Assembly: GCF_037152535.1 (NCBI RefSeq)
Contig: NZ_JBBCMA010000001.1
Span: 1,054,001 to 1,118,000, forward strand
Direction: 5' to 3'
Length of the DNA: 64,000 bases
Source of the DNA: Leclercia sp. AS011
Lineage (GTDB): Bacteria > Pseudomonadota > Gammaproteobacteria > Enterobacterales > Enterobacteriaceae
Part shown: in pieces, positions 7,410-15,016 of the stretch
Layout of the letters: every line of letters begins with the position of its first letter
Position numbering within the stretch: the first letter of the stretch is position 1
Made by a program: the position numbers and the translations under genes
The notes under the pieces: generated by a model
Databases searched by the model: none
What the model saw: only the letters and a program-made list of their open reading frames with translations
Told to the model about the DNA's origin: nothing

Positions 7410-8087
7410 TTAAGATGCACTGATTTCATCAATCAATTCTGGCCCTTGATTCTTCACATTCCCCACCGCCCGGGTAACGGCATGCCAGTGGAACTGGTCT
7501 GCGGGTACTGCACCGGTCCGGGCGATCTCTTCTGCCTCTTGCCCGCTGACCGTCTCACGCAGCCATTCCCGCGCCGCCTCCGGCGTTAACACCAGCGGTC
7601 GCCGGTCGTGGATATCCACCAGCCCTTTATCCGCCGCGGCGGTGACGATCAGAAATCCTTCCGCCTCATCCCCGCGTTCAAACGGCGTGCTGCCGATGGC
7701 GGCCATAAAAATGGGTTGCCCGTCGGCGCGATAGATAAAGTAAGGCTGCTTTTTATCCTGCTCTTTTTTCCACTCGAACCAGCCGTCGGCAAAGACAATC
7801 GCCCGGCCATGATGCCACAGCGGTTTAAACATCCGGCTGCTGGCGGCAGTCTCCAGGCGGGCGTTAATCAGCGGAGCCTTGTCCCACCAGCCGGGGGCGT
7901 AGCCCCAGAAGACCGGGTCGAGATGCAACAGATCGTCGCGCTCGCTGAGCACGAGCACTTTGGTGCCGGGCGCAACGTTGTAGCGCCCGATAGGTTGCGG
8001 GTCGTAAGGAATATCGCAATCCGCTTCATCGGCAAGAAAGGCCAGATACGCTTCCCGAGTCTGCGCCTGGGCGAAACGTCCACACAT
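7410..8087 (-). CDS. yedK: YedK, SOS-response-associated HMCES-type abasic-site protein
   Basis: SRAP-domain protein that forms a covalent thiazolidine link between Cys2 and abasic sites in single-stranded DNA, shielding them. It has 225 residues. MCGRF at the N terminus (Met removed to expose Cys2), NARLET, FADGWFEWKK (catalytic Glu) and the DIHDRRPLVL histidine region are all present. The start is placed at MCGRF (8087) rather than the ATG two codons upstream, because Cys2 must be exposed. It lies close to umuC, in keeping with the known association of this family with SOS genes, but I see no LexA box in its own promoter. Its last 60 bases of conserved sequence are repeated at 6506-6565. 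Confidence 0.94.
   Translation of the reverse strand: MCGRFAQAQTREAYLAFLADEADCDIPYDPQPIGRYNVAPGTKVLVLSERDDLLHLDPVFWGYAPGWWDKAPLINARLETAASSRMFKPLWHHGRAIVFADGWFEWKKEQDKKQPYFIYRADGQPIFMAAIGSTPFERGDEAEGFLIVTAAADKGLVDIHDRRPLVLTPEAAREWLRETVSGQEAEEIARTGAVPADQFHWHAVTRAVGNVKNQGPELIDEISAS
7446..7505. repeat. 60-bp perfect direct repeat, copy B (inside yedK)
   Basis: The intact-gene copy of the repeat described at 6506-6565. It brackets the mqsRA module from the right and lies within codons of the functional yedK 3' end. Confidence 0.95.
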
Positions 8088-8155
8088 AGTCACCTCCAGA
8101 GGTTAACTTTACTAGTATAGGTTGTGTAGTTTCCGGAAACGGGCTGGTTGCACTT

Positions 8156-8998
8156 ATGAGAGAAGGTATGACAGGAAAAATAATACTCACCATGCTGGCG
8201 TTTGCCGCGAACTCCGTCCTGTGCAGGGTGGCGCTGACCGGTGGATACATCGATCCGGCCTCCTTCAGCGATGTGCGGATCGCCAGCGGTGCCCTGTTCC
8301 TGATAGTTCTGATGAGCCTCCGAAAAAAACCGGCATCGAAAATACATTACGACTGGCGCAGCGGCCTGGTCCTGACGCTGTATGTCCTGGCGATGTCCTG
8401 GTCCTATCTGCAGATCGATACCGGAACAGGGGCGCTGCTGCTGTTCGGCACGGTACAGACGGCCATGGTCATCTACGGTTGGCGACAGGGAGAAAAAATA
8501 GGTGTGCTGAAGGGAACGGGGCTGGTTCTGGCAGTGGCTGGGACCGGGCTGCTCCTGCTGCCCGGCGCACATGCCCCGGAACCGGCCAGCGCGCTGATGA
8601 TGATTGGCTCCGGGCTGGCCTGGGCCTACTACTCGGTGAAAGGGAAAAGCATGCCGGAGGCCATCCCGGCGACGACGGGGAATTTTATTCTCGCTGTCCC
8701 TTTCACGCTCATTCTCTCGCTATTGCCGTCCGTGAACAGATTTGCCAGCGCGCCCGGCCTGGTGTTTGCCATAACGTCCGGGGCGCTGGCTTCAGGCGCG
8801 GCCTACGCCCTGTGGTATACGCTGTTGCCGAAGATGAAAGCCATGACCGCAAGTACCGTGCAGCTCAGCGTCCCTTGCCTTGCCACCCTGGGCGGGGTGG
8901 TACTGCTTGGGGAGACATTCAGCCTGCGTATGCTGCTGTCGATGTGCGCCGTGCTACTCGGGATTACGATGGTTATTCGGGCCCGTGATGCTCGCTGA
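8156..8998 (+). CDS. EamA-family (DMT) membrane transporter
   Basis: About 280 residues with ten predicted hydrophobic segments in two EamA repeats, typical of drug/metabolite exporters. The N-terminal segment reads ILTMLAFAANSVLCRVAL, a common start for this family. The substrate cannot be told. Two ATGs compete (8156 and 8168), neither with a convincing ribosome site; the longer is given. It is divergent from yedK with a 68-base gap. Its last 26 bases overlap the 3' end of the GH15 gene on the other strand, an unusually tight convergent arrangement. Confidence 0.85.
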   Translation: MREGMTGKIILTMLAFAANSVLCRVALTGGYIDPASFSDVRIASGALFLIVLMSLRKKPASKIHYDWRSGLVLTLYVLAMSWSYLQIDTGTGALLLFGTVQTAMVIYGWRQGEKIGVLKGTGLVLAVAGTGLLLLPGAHAPEPASALMMIGSGLAWAYYSVKGKSMPEAIPATTGNFILAVPFTLILSLLPSVNRFASAPGLVFAITSGALASGAAYALWYTLLPKMKAMTASTVQLSVPCLATLGGVVLLGETFSLRMLLSMCAVLLGITMVIRARDAR

Positions 8999-10805
8999 TG
9001 GCCTGCGCGGCGCAGATCAGCGCAAGGTGGCTCAGACCCTGGGGCATATTGCCGACCCACTCACCGGTGCGGGTATCAAACATCTCGTTGAAGGTTTCTA
9101 CGTTACCACGGTGGCACAACGTTTTGAGTATTTCCTCCATACTCTCTGCGGCAACCGCCGGTTCACCCATCGATGCCCAGGCCTCTGCCAGCCAGAATGA
9201 GCAGGCAATAAAGGTGCTCTCCTCCTGCTCAACGCCGCTGTAGCGGTAGACCATCGCGCTGTTATGGCCCAGCTCGCGGTGGATAGCCTGATAGGTCAGC
9301 TTCATGCGTTTCGGGTTCACTTTCACACCGTAGCGTGAAACCAGCGCCAGCGAGGCGTCGAGCTGCCCGCCGTCCCCGACGTAGAAGCAGTAGGACTGAT
9401 GGGTTTCCGACCAGCAGTGCTCCTCAACCCAGTCGCGGATCCGGTCCCGCTCGCGTTCCCAGCGCGCCTTCCAGGTGGGTTCGATATGGCTGTGCTCCGC
9501 CAGCACCACGGCGCAGTCCAGCGCCAGCCAGCAGGACATTTTCGAGTGGGTGTAATGTCGCTCTTCCGGCAGCTCCCAGATCCCGGAATCCTTCATGCGC
9601 CAGCGGTCGGCGCACTGATTGGCAAGGTGCCCGAGGAAACGTGAGGTGCCCGTATCCAGAATATGGCCCGCTTCAACAAACAGCTTTGCCACCCCAAGCA
9701 TATCGGCATACATACTCAGCTGACGCTGGTTGCGGGCGTTATTGCCAATGCGCACCGGCTGCGAATCCCGGTAGCCCTGGAGCTCCGCGTACTGCTCTTC
9801 CGGAACCAGCTCCCCTTCGAGGGTGTAGCAGGCCTGCATCTCCGGGCCGTGTTTGATAATGGTTTTCGACAACCAGGAGAACGCCGCCTTACACTCTTCA
9901 AGTGTGCCCAGATAGGTAAAGGCTTTGATGATCAGGCACGCATCTCTCACCCAGGCAAAGCGATAGTCGTAGTTTTTCTTGCCGCCGATCCCTTCCGGCA
10001 GGGAGGTGGTGGCCGCCGCGGCCAGCGCGCCGGTTGGCGAGTACCAGAGGAACTTCAGCGCCAGCGCCGAGCGGATCACGTGATCTTTATAGAGGCCATC
10101 GTATTTCAGCCCCTGCACCCAGTCCCGCCAGGCGGTATGGCTGGTTTCGATGCGGTTATCAATCGCCTGAATATCCGGCACCGCCAGCGGTTCACTCTGG
10201 GTGACCAGCAGGGCGACCACCTCCCGGCTGCCCTTTTTAAGGGTGATCTCCGCCTCGATCTCCTCGTCATCGGCGTGGGTAATCACGACGTTTTCGCTGG
10301 TATGCAGCATCGCCATCAGGTCGCCGATATGATAAACGCTGCCCTTGAAGGTGTCGGAGCGCCAGGGCGAGCGGGTTTCGATCATGGTTCCGAAGCGCAG
10401 ATGGAGCCGGAAAGGCACCGTGCCACGCACCCCTTCCAGCCGCCGCGCCAGTTCGCTCCAGGGCAGACGCCCGGCCAGTGTGCTGTTGATGGATTCGGTT
10501 AATAACACCACGCCGTCAGCCGTCTCATACCGGGTTTCCAGCACGTTGCTGTCCTCGCGATAGGCGCGGGAGACGGTGTAGTCCGTCGCGGGCGTGAGGC
10601 TGAAAAATCCGCCGATCTTCGGATCAAGCAGGCGGTCAAACAGGGGCGGGGAGTCGAGATTGGGCGCGCTCCACCAGTCAATCGAGCCATCCGGGGCGAT
10701 GAGCGCTACAGAGCGGCCCTCGCCGATGGCGGCATAATCACCCAGACCAATAAACCCTTCCTCACGTACAGGCATCGTGTATTTAGCATTTTTCAAATGA
10801 GTCAT
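8973..10805 (-). CDS. glycoside hydrolase family 15 protein (glucoamylase/trehalase-like)
   Basis: A 610-residue cytosolic protein with the layout of bacterial GH15 enzymes: an N-terminal beta-sandwich domain (GFIGLGDYAAIGEG, DGSIDWWSAPNLDSP) and a C-terminal (alpha/alpha)6 barrel with YDYRFAWVRDACL and, towards the end, EESTFIACSFWLAEAW. These acidic motifs supply the two catalytic glutamates in the family. Members hydrolyse alpha-glucosidic bonds of maltodextrins or trehalose; no signal peptide is present, so a role in internal glycogen or trehalose turnover is an inference. It is monocistronic. The start at 10805 (MTHLKNAKYTMPVREEG) could be later, at the MPVREEG methionine. Confidence 0.85.
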   Translation of the reverse strand: MTHLKNAKYTMPVREEGFIGLGDYAAIGEGRSVALIAPDGSIDWWSAPNLDSPPLFDRLLDPKIGGFFSLTPATDYTVSRAYREDSNVLETRYETADGVVLLTESINSTLAGRLPWSELARRLEGVRGTVPFRLHLRFGTMIETRSPWRSDTFKGSVYHIGDLMAMLHTSENVVITHADDEEIEAEITLKKGSREVVALLVTQSEPLAVPDIQAIDNRIETSHTAWRDWVQGLKYDGLYKDHVIRSALALKFLWYSPTGALAAAATTSLPEGIGGKKNYDYRFAWVRDACLIIKAFTYLGTLEECKAAFSWLSKTIIKHGPEMQACYTLEGELVPEEQYAELQGYRDSQPVRIGNNARNQRQLSMYADMLGVAKLFVEAGHILDTGTSRFLGHLANQCADRWRMKDSGIWELPEERHYTHSKMSCWLALDCAVVLAEHSHIEPTWKARWERERDRIRDWVEEHCWSETHQSYCFYVGDGGQLDASLALVSRYGVKVNPKRMKLTYQAIHRELGHNSAMVYRYSGVEQEESTFIACSFWLAEAWASMGEPAVAAESMEEILKTLCHRGNVETFNEMFDTRTGEWVGNMPQGLSHLALICAAQAISEHHGPE

Positions 10806-10940
10806 CCCTTTAGTCTGGCGCAGCAGGCCGCGTTATCGTCACCTTGTGGTCAGGCCCATAAAGCCTGGCATACTGTGACGGATATCGCGCTTAGAGGGGG
10901 AACATTTGAGAATTCAGGTCGTTAACGGGCGGGTTTTAGC

Positions 10941-10971
10941 GGTGGGCGACAGCATCAACGCTGAGCCCACC
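10941..10971. repeat. inverted repeat 3' of the DUF4142 gene
   Basis: GGTGGGC (10941-10947) and GCCCACC (10965-10971) enclose an inner AGC/GCT stem. It sits 10 bases past the DUF4142 stop. There is no T-run on either side, so it is at best a weak terminator or a transcript-end stabiliser. Confidence 0.4.
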
Positions 10972-10981
10972 GGACACCTGA

Positions 10982-11569
10982 TTACTTGTCTGCGGGCATC
11001 TTCATCTGCTCGGCTGACTTCAGGTGCTGCTCAACGACCGGCGTATGCGCATCGGCCAGGGCCTTCACATCGGGATCCTTGATGTTTTTGGCGTCACTCT
11101 GCAGTTTCGACAACACCATTTTGTGGTCTTTGTTACCAGCGTTTTCCATGTACATCTTGTCAAAGGCATCGCCGCTCTCTTTTTCCAGCTTGTCGGCCAT
11201 GGCCTTGTGTTTAGCGTCCGGCTCGGTCGGCAGCGTCACATCCTTTTGCTTAGCCACCGTCTGGACTTTGGTTAAAGCATCGCCGTGATCATCGACCATC
11301 TTCTGCGCGAAGGCTTTGACTTCGCTACTTTTCGCCTTGCTCAGGGCGATCTTCCCGGCGGCAACTTCATTGATGTTGGCCTGCGCCATGTCCTTTAACG
11401 CTTTTTCGTCACCGGAGCTGAGTTTAGCCATCGATCCGGTCGAACTGGTCTGGGCTGAGGCGTCACTTTGCGCGGCGCTCGTTGACTGGGCCTGCACGCC
11501 GACAGCGCTGAACATCGCTGCGAGTGATGAGGCAAGCAGCAGTACTTTCAGATTGTTACGCTTTTGCAT
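10982..11569 (-). CDS. exported DUF4142-domain protein
   Basis: A 195-residue secreted protein. The signal peptide is clear: MQKRNNLK, a hydrophobic core, then a VGVQAQ cleavage region near residue 28. Next comes a Ser/Ala/Gln-rich linker (about 28-48), then the DUF4142 helical bundle (MAQANINEVAAGKIALSKAK and later VKALADAHTPVVEQHLKSA). This family belongs to the ferritin-like all-helical proteins of the periplasm and its function is unknown. The upstream AGGAGAACAAC is an excellent ribosome site. It is monocistronic, with about 240 bases of non-coding DNA upstream. Confidence 0.88.
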   Translation of the reverse strand: MQKRNNLKVLLLASSLAAMFSAVGVQAQSTSAAQSDASAQTSSTGSMAKLSSGDEKALKDMAQANINEVAAGKIALSKAKSSEVKAFAQKMVDDHGDALTKVQTVAKQKDVTLPTEPDAKHKAMADKLEKESGDAFDKMYMENAGNKDHKMVLSKLQSDAKNIKDPDVKALADAHTPVVEQHLKSAEQMKMPADK

Positions 11570-11811
11570 GTTGTTCTCCTGATGGTCATGGGTAGGGTAG
11601 GTATCAGGTCATTAACCGTGCATATCCTGCTGACTAAAATACAACTGCAATGGTCAGTATAGTGGATGGGCAGGTTGCGACAGCAGATTAAGCTATTATC
11701 CTGGTGGAAGGGCGGCAGGAAATGATGCAGGGGAGGAGCCAGAAGCAAAAGTGAGTGGAGTACCCTGGTATGTTGCTGATATGATAGAAAAATGTATAAA
11801 AGAGGTGGCGT

Positions 11812-12303
11812 ATGAGTACAGACAAGATAGCTACGTTGTTTAGATATAAGCGCTGGATAGACAGTGAAACTTTACAAGCGATTAAAAGAGTTGATGTTTC
11901 TGCTAATGCAGAAAAGCGCCATCTGACGCTCAGATTGATGAATCACATCTATGTCGTTGATATGATTTTTCGAGCTAACATTACCGGCCAGAAGCACACC
12001 TACACGGCCCTGAATACGCCAGAAACCCCCTCTGCAGATGAACTTTTGACAAAGATGAGTGAATGCACTGAGTGGTATATTCACCATGTCGATTCAATGA
12101 CCCCCGCAGAGCTTGTAGAAACCATAAAATTCCAGTTTGTCGATGGCGGACAGGGAGAAATGAAAGCGGTCGATATGCTCAATCATGTGCTGTTTCATGG
12201 GACATATCATCGGGGTGCAGTGGGCTGGCTGCTTTCAGAAAGTGGCATCACCCCTCCGAAGGATGTACTGACCGTTTTTCTCAGAGATCATAACCACGAT
12301 TAA
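11812..12303 (+). CDS. DinB-family four-helix metal-binding protein
   Basis: A 163-residue DinB/YfiT-type protein of the kind first named in Bacillus (not polymerase IV). The fold normally binds one metal through three histidines. Candidates here are His in LMNHIYVVD and the pair in HGTYHRGAVGWLL. Relatives include thiol-dependent transferases and proteins of unknown role. The start is ATG after AAAGAGGTGGCGT, a good ribosome site. It is transcribed alone; the next gene starts 95 bases later on the same strand. No specific substrate can be inferred. Confidence 0.86.
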   Translation: MSTDKIATLFRYKRWIDSETLQAIKRVDVSANAEKRHLTLRLMNHIYVVDMIFRANITGQKHTYTALNTPETPSADELLTKMSECTEWYIHHVDSMTPAELVETIKFQFVDGGQGEMKAVDMLNHVLFHGTYHRGAVGWLLSESGITPPKDVLTVFLRDHNHD

Positions 12304-12397
12304 GAAGAGACGTTAAGTATCGCTTTGTCATCGATATGCAGGCTACGCGCGGGTAGCGCACAGGCATAATGTTCTCTTATTGAGTAGGAAGGATCGT

Positions 12398-12922
12398 ATG
12401 GATAACCCGGGCCTGGACATCACTATCAGCCCTGCACAGCCTGAACATTTTGCTGCATTACGTGCCATTGAATTAGCTGCTTTTGAGACACTACGCGAAG
12501 CAGGGGCGGTAACAGGTCAGGCTGTCGCAAATCGGCTGGAGGATTTTTGTGATTTCAGCCGCGACGGTTTGCTGCTCGCCGCGTTTACTCCAGATACTAC
12601 CCCCGTAGGCTTTATAGCTGGCAAAATCGAAAACAGATGGCTGCACATTGCTGAAATGGATGTGCATCCACACTGGCAGCGCCGCGGGATCGGCAGAGTG
12701 TTATTGCAGACAATGCTCTCTTACGGGCAGCAATGCGGCCTGGCCGGTGCCACATTGACAACAGATAACATAGCCGCCTTCAACGCAAAATTTTATACCA
12801 CGCTGGGTTTTGCGGTAGTGGAGGGCGAATCGTGCCCGCTTCACCTGATAAGCCAGAAAGAAGAGGAAGTTGAAATGGGGTTCGATCCGGCGCGGCGCGT
12901 AGGGATGCGGTTGGACTTTTAA
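12398..12922 (+). CDS. GNAT-family N-acetyltransferase
   Basis: A 174-residue acetyltransferase. The acetyl-CoA motif A reads IAEMDVHPHWQRRGIGRVLL (about 90-109), with the Q-R-R-G-I-G pyrophosphate loop, followed by TLTTDNIAAFNAKFYTTLGF as motif B. The start is set at ATG 12398 because AGGAAGGATC precedes it; an in-frame TTG at 12380 is unlikely. The acceptor is unknown. The C terminus (MGFDPARRVGMRLDF) is conserved-looking for a subfamily that I cannot name. Confidence 0.88.
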   Translation: MDNPGLDITISPAQPEHFAALRAIELAAFETLREAGAVTGQAVANRLEDFCDFSRDGLLLAAFTPDTTPVGFIAGKIENRWLHIAEMDVHPHWQRRGIGRVLLQTMLSYGQQCGLAGATLTTDNIAAFNAKFYTTLGFAVVEGESCPLHLISQKEEEVEMGFDPARRVGMRLDF

Positions 12923-12952
12923 GGTTGCGAGGGGCTTAGGGTAAGAAAGGGT

Positions 12953-13354
12953 TTATCCGACCAGCTTTAGCCCTTTCGCAATTACTCTTTTAAACTCTTC
13001 GCAATCGGTATGCACTGGCTGCGTACACTGTGCAACATGCTTAAGCCCACGGCTTAACAGCTGTAGTTTGCGAATGGTCGCGTCAATCTCCCTCGAGCGT
13101 TGGCTAAGACGCTCGCGATCCAGGGCTATTTTACCTTCCGTCCCGAACATCGACGCAATCTCATCCAGAGTAAATCCTGCCGCCTGTCCCAACGTTATCA
13201 GTTGCAGTTTACTAAGCACATTTTCGTGGTACTGCCGTCTCAGGCCATTACGGCCAACAGGTTTGATTAACCCTTTCTTTTCGTAATACCGCAGCGCTGA
13301 GGCTGTCACCCCGGCAAGCTCCGCGACTACTCCGATATCCAGTTCCTTCATCAT
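12953..13354 (-). CDS. MerR-family transcriptional regulator
   Basis: About 133 residues beginning MMKELDIGVVAELAGV. The winged helix (TASALRYYEKKGLIKP, then GLRRQYHENVLSKLQLI) is typical of MerR, followed by a dimerisation coiled coil. The C-terminal part has two Cys (AQCTQPVHTDC), reminiscent of metal- or redox-sensing members. A GTG-initiated longer frame to 13381 exists, but it would read through a palindrome that looks like the operator, so the shorter form is preferred; its ribosome site is weak. It is divergent from the DUF2938 membrane gene, its probable target. Confidence 0.82.
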   Translation of the reverse strand: MMKELDIGVVAELAGVTASALRYYEKKGLIKPVGRNGLRRQYHENVLSKLQLITLGQAAGFTLDEIASMFGTEGKIALDRERLSQRSREIDATIRKLQLLSRGLKHVAQCTQPVHTDCEEFKRVIAKGLKLVG

Positions 13355-13356
13355 TG

Positions 13357-13376
13357 ACTTAAACCGCGCTTTAAGT
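13357..13376. promoter_or_regulatory. MerR-type operator dyad
   Basis: ACTTAAA-CCGCGC-TTTAAGT is a perfect 7-6-7 inverted repeat. It lies immediately upstream of the MerR start and overlaps a TTGACT -35-like element for the divergent DUF2938 gene. MerR proteins bind such dyads within a stretched -35/-10 spacer. Confidence 0.6.
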
Positions 13377-13429
13377 TGCACACTGGCGACCAGCTTATCA
13401 TTTCACGGAAAAAGGGGCAGTCATTGGAT

Positions 13430-13909
13430 ATGTTTATTGTTTTGAAAACGGTCCTGACAGGCATTGGCGCAACGCTGGTGATGGATGTGTGGTCAGGGTG
13501 TCAAAAGCACTTCCTCAGGATCCCACCACTCAACTATGCCCTGGTGGGGCGCTGGATATTAAGTTTGCCCGGGGGAAAGTTTTACCATCATACGATTAAC
13601 TCGACGCCGCGAATGCGGGGTGAGTTGATGACTGGCTGGGTATTTCACTATCTGACCGGGATAGTTTTTGCTTTCATACCCCTTTTACTGAAGGGTGCAG
13701 TTTGGTTCAGTGAACCCTCTCTTTCAGCAGGCCTGCTGGCAGGTGTAGTAACGCTATTTGCGCCGTTTATGATCCTGCAGCCGGCGTTGGGTTTTGGCAT
13801 CGCTGCGTCGCGCACGCCTCGCCCGTGGCTGGCTCGCCTGCTGAGTCTGCTCACGCACATGGCGTATGGATTCGGGCTTTATGTCGCGGCCTTTGCGATC
13901 GCTGAGTGA
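13430..13909 (+). CDS. DUF2938 family inner-membrane protein
   Basis: A 159-residue protein with about four membrane segments (near 1-20, 68-90, 98-118 and 130-152), matching the DUF2938 family of unknown function. The start ATG 13430 (MFIVLKTVLTGIGATLVMD) is chosen because AAAAAGGGG lies upstream; the longer TTG frame from 13376 runs into the operator. Divergent from the MerR gene, it is probably under its control. A GC-rich hairpin follows the stop at 13922-13950. Confidence 0.8.
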   Translation: MFIVLKTVLTGIGATLVMDVWSGCQKHFLRIPPLNYALVGRWILSLPGGKFYHHTINSTPRMRGELMTGWVFHYLTGIVFAFIPLLLKGAVWFSEPSLSAGLLAGVVTLFAPFMILQPALGFGIAASRTPRPWLARLLSLLTHMAYGFGLYVAAFAIAE

Positions 13910-13921
13910 CTTTCTGGGGAA

Positions 13922-13950
13922 AGGCCGGGCGCGCGTCGCTTGCCCGGCCT
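13922..13950. repeat. REP-type hairpin between convergent genes
   Basis: AGGCCGGGC (13922-13930) and GCCCGGCCT (13942-13950) form a perfect 9-bp stem. The sequence resembles the enteric REP core (GGCCGGGC...GCTTGCCCGGCC) found also at 23.4, 35.6 and 38.9 kb. It may serve as a transcript end for both the DUF2938 gene and mesD. Confidence 0.65.
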
Positions 13951-13966
13951 GGGTAGAGGCTAAAGC

Positions 13967-14989
13967 TTATAGCTCTCTGCGAATAATCTCCGCCCCGGCG
14001 CTTAAGGCATTCAGTTTGCCGTTAGCAACCTGACGGGACAGGGGAGCCATCCCACAGTTGGTCGACGGATAGAGCTTGTCGGCATCAACGAACTGCAATG
14101 CCTTGCGTAAGGTGCTGGCCACTTCTTCCGGCGTCTCGATGGTGTTGGTGGCCACATCAATGGCACCTACCATCACTTTTTTACCGCGGATCAGCTCCAG
14201 CAGATCCATCGGCACGCGGGAGTTATGGCACTCCAGCGAGATAATATCGATATTCGAGGTCTGGAGTTTAGGGAAGGCCTCTTCATATTGCCGCCACTCG
14301 GATCCCAGGGTCTTTTTCCAGTCGGTGTTGGCTTTGATGCCATAGCCGTAGCAGATGTGTACCGCCGTTTCACACTTCAGCCCTTCAATGGCGCGTTCCA
14401 GCGCGGCGATACCCCAGTCATTCACCTCATCAAAGAACACGTTAAAGGCAGGCTCATCAAACTGGATAATATCCACACCCGCCGCCTCTAACTCTCTGGC
14501 TTCCTGGTTGAGAATTTTGGCGAACTCCCAGGCCAGTTTTTCACGGCTCTTATAGTGATTGTCATAGAGGGTGTCGATCATGGTCATCGGACCCGGCAGC
14601 GCCCATTTGATCGGCTGGGTGGTGAGCTGACGAAGATATTTCGCGTCGTCGACAAACACCGGCTTCTGACGGGCGACGGCACCTACAACGGTCGGCACGC
14701 TGGCATCATAGCGATTACGGATCTTAACCACTTCACGCTTCTCAAAATCGACGCCGCTGAGGTGTTCAATAAAGGTGGTAACGAAGTGCTGACGCGTTTG
14801 CTCACCATCGCTGACGATATCAATACCCGCCCGCAGCTGATCGTCGAGGGATAACCGCAGCGCATCCTGCTTACCGGCGAGTAATTCCTCATTTTCCAGC
14901 TTCCAGGGAGACCACAGGGTCTCAGGTTGCGCAAGCCAGGACGGTTTTGGCAGGCTGCCAGCCGTAGAGGTGGGGAGCAATGTTTTCAT
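13967..14989 (-). CDS. mesD: MesD-type core methionine synthase
   Basis: A 340-residue protein matching only the C-terminal catalytic half of MetE. The zinc site is visible as His and Cys in HICYGYG, Cys in ECHNSR and Cys in STNCGMAPL, and the homocysteine-binding region includes FDEPAFN. Together with its DUF1852 partner just upstream it fits the MesD/MesX pair described in Acinetobacter, which makes methionine without methyl-folate and depends on oxygen; the methyl donor is uncertain. mesX and mesD are separated by about 27 bases and should be one operon. A MetR-type box lies upstream of mesX. Confidence 0.88.
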   Translation of the reverse strand: MKTLLPTSTAGSLPKPSWLAQPETLWSPWKLENEELLAGKQDALRLSLDDQLRAGIDIVSDGEQTRQHFVTTFIEHLSGVDFEKREVVKIRNRYDASVPTVVGAVARQKPVFVDDAKYLRQLTTQPIKWALPGPMTMIDTLYDNHYKSREKLAWEFAKILNQEARELEAAGVDIIQFDEPAFNVFFDEVNDWGIAALERAIEGLKCETAVHICYGYGIKANTDWKKTLGSEWRQYEEAFPKLQTSNIDIISLECHNSRVPMDLLELIRGKKVMVGAIDVATNTIETPEEVASTLRKALQFVDADKLYPSTNCGMAPLSRQVANGKLNALSAGAEIIRREL

Positions 14990-15016
14990 AACAGGTGACC
15001 TTATAGTTTTAATTAA

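Noticed and set aside
9335..9856. 173-codon frame antisense to the GH15 gene
   Set aside because: Arg/Pro-rich shadow frame with no ribosome site.
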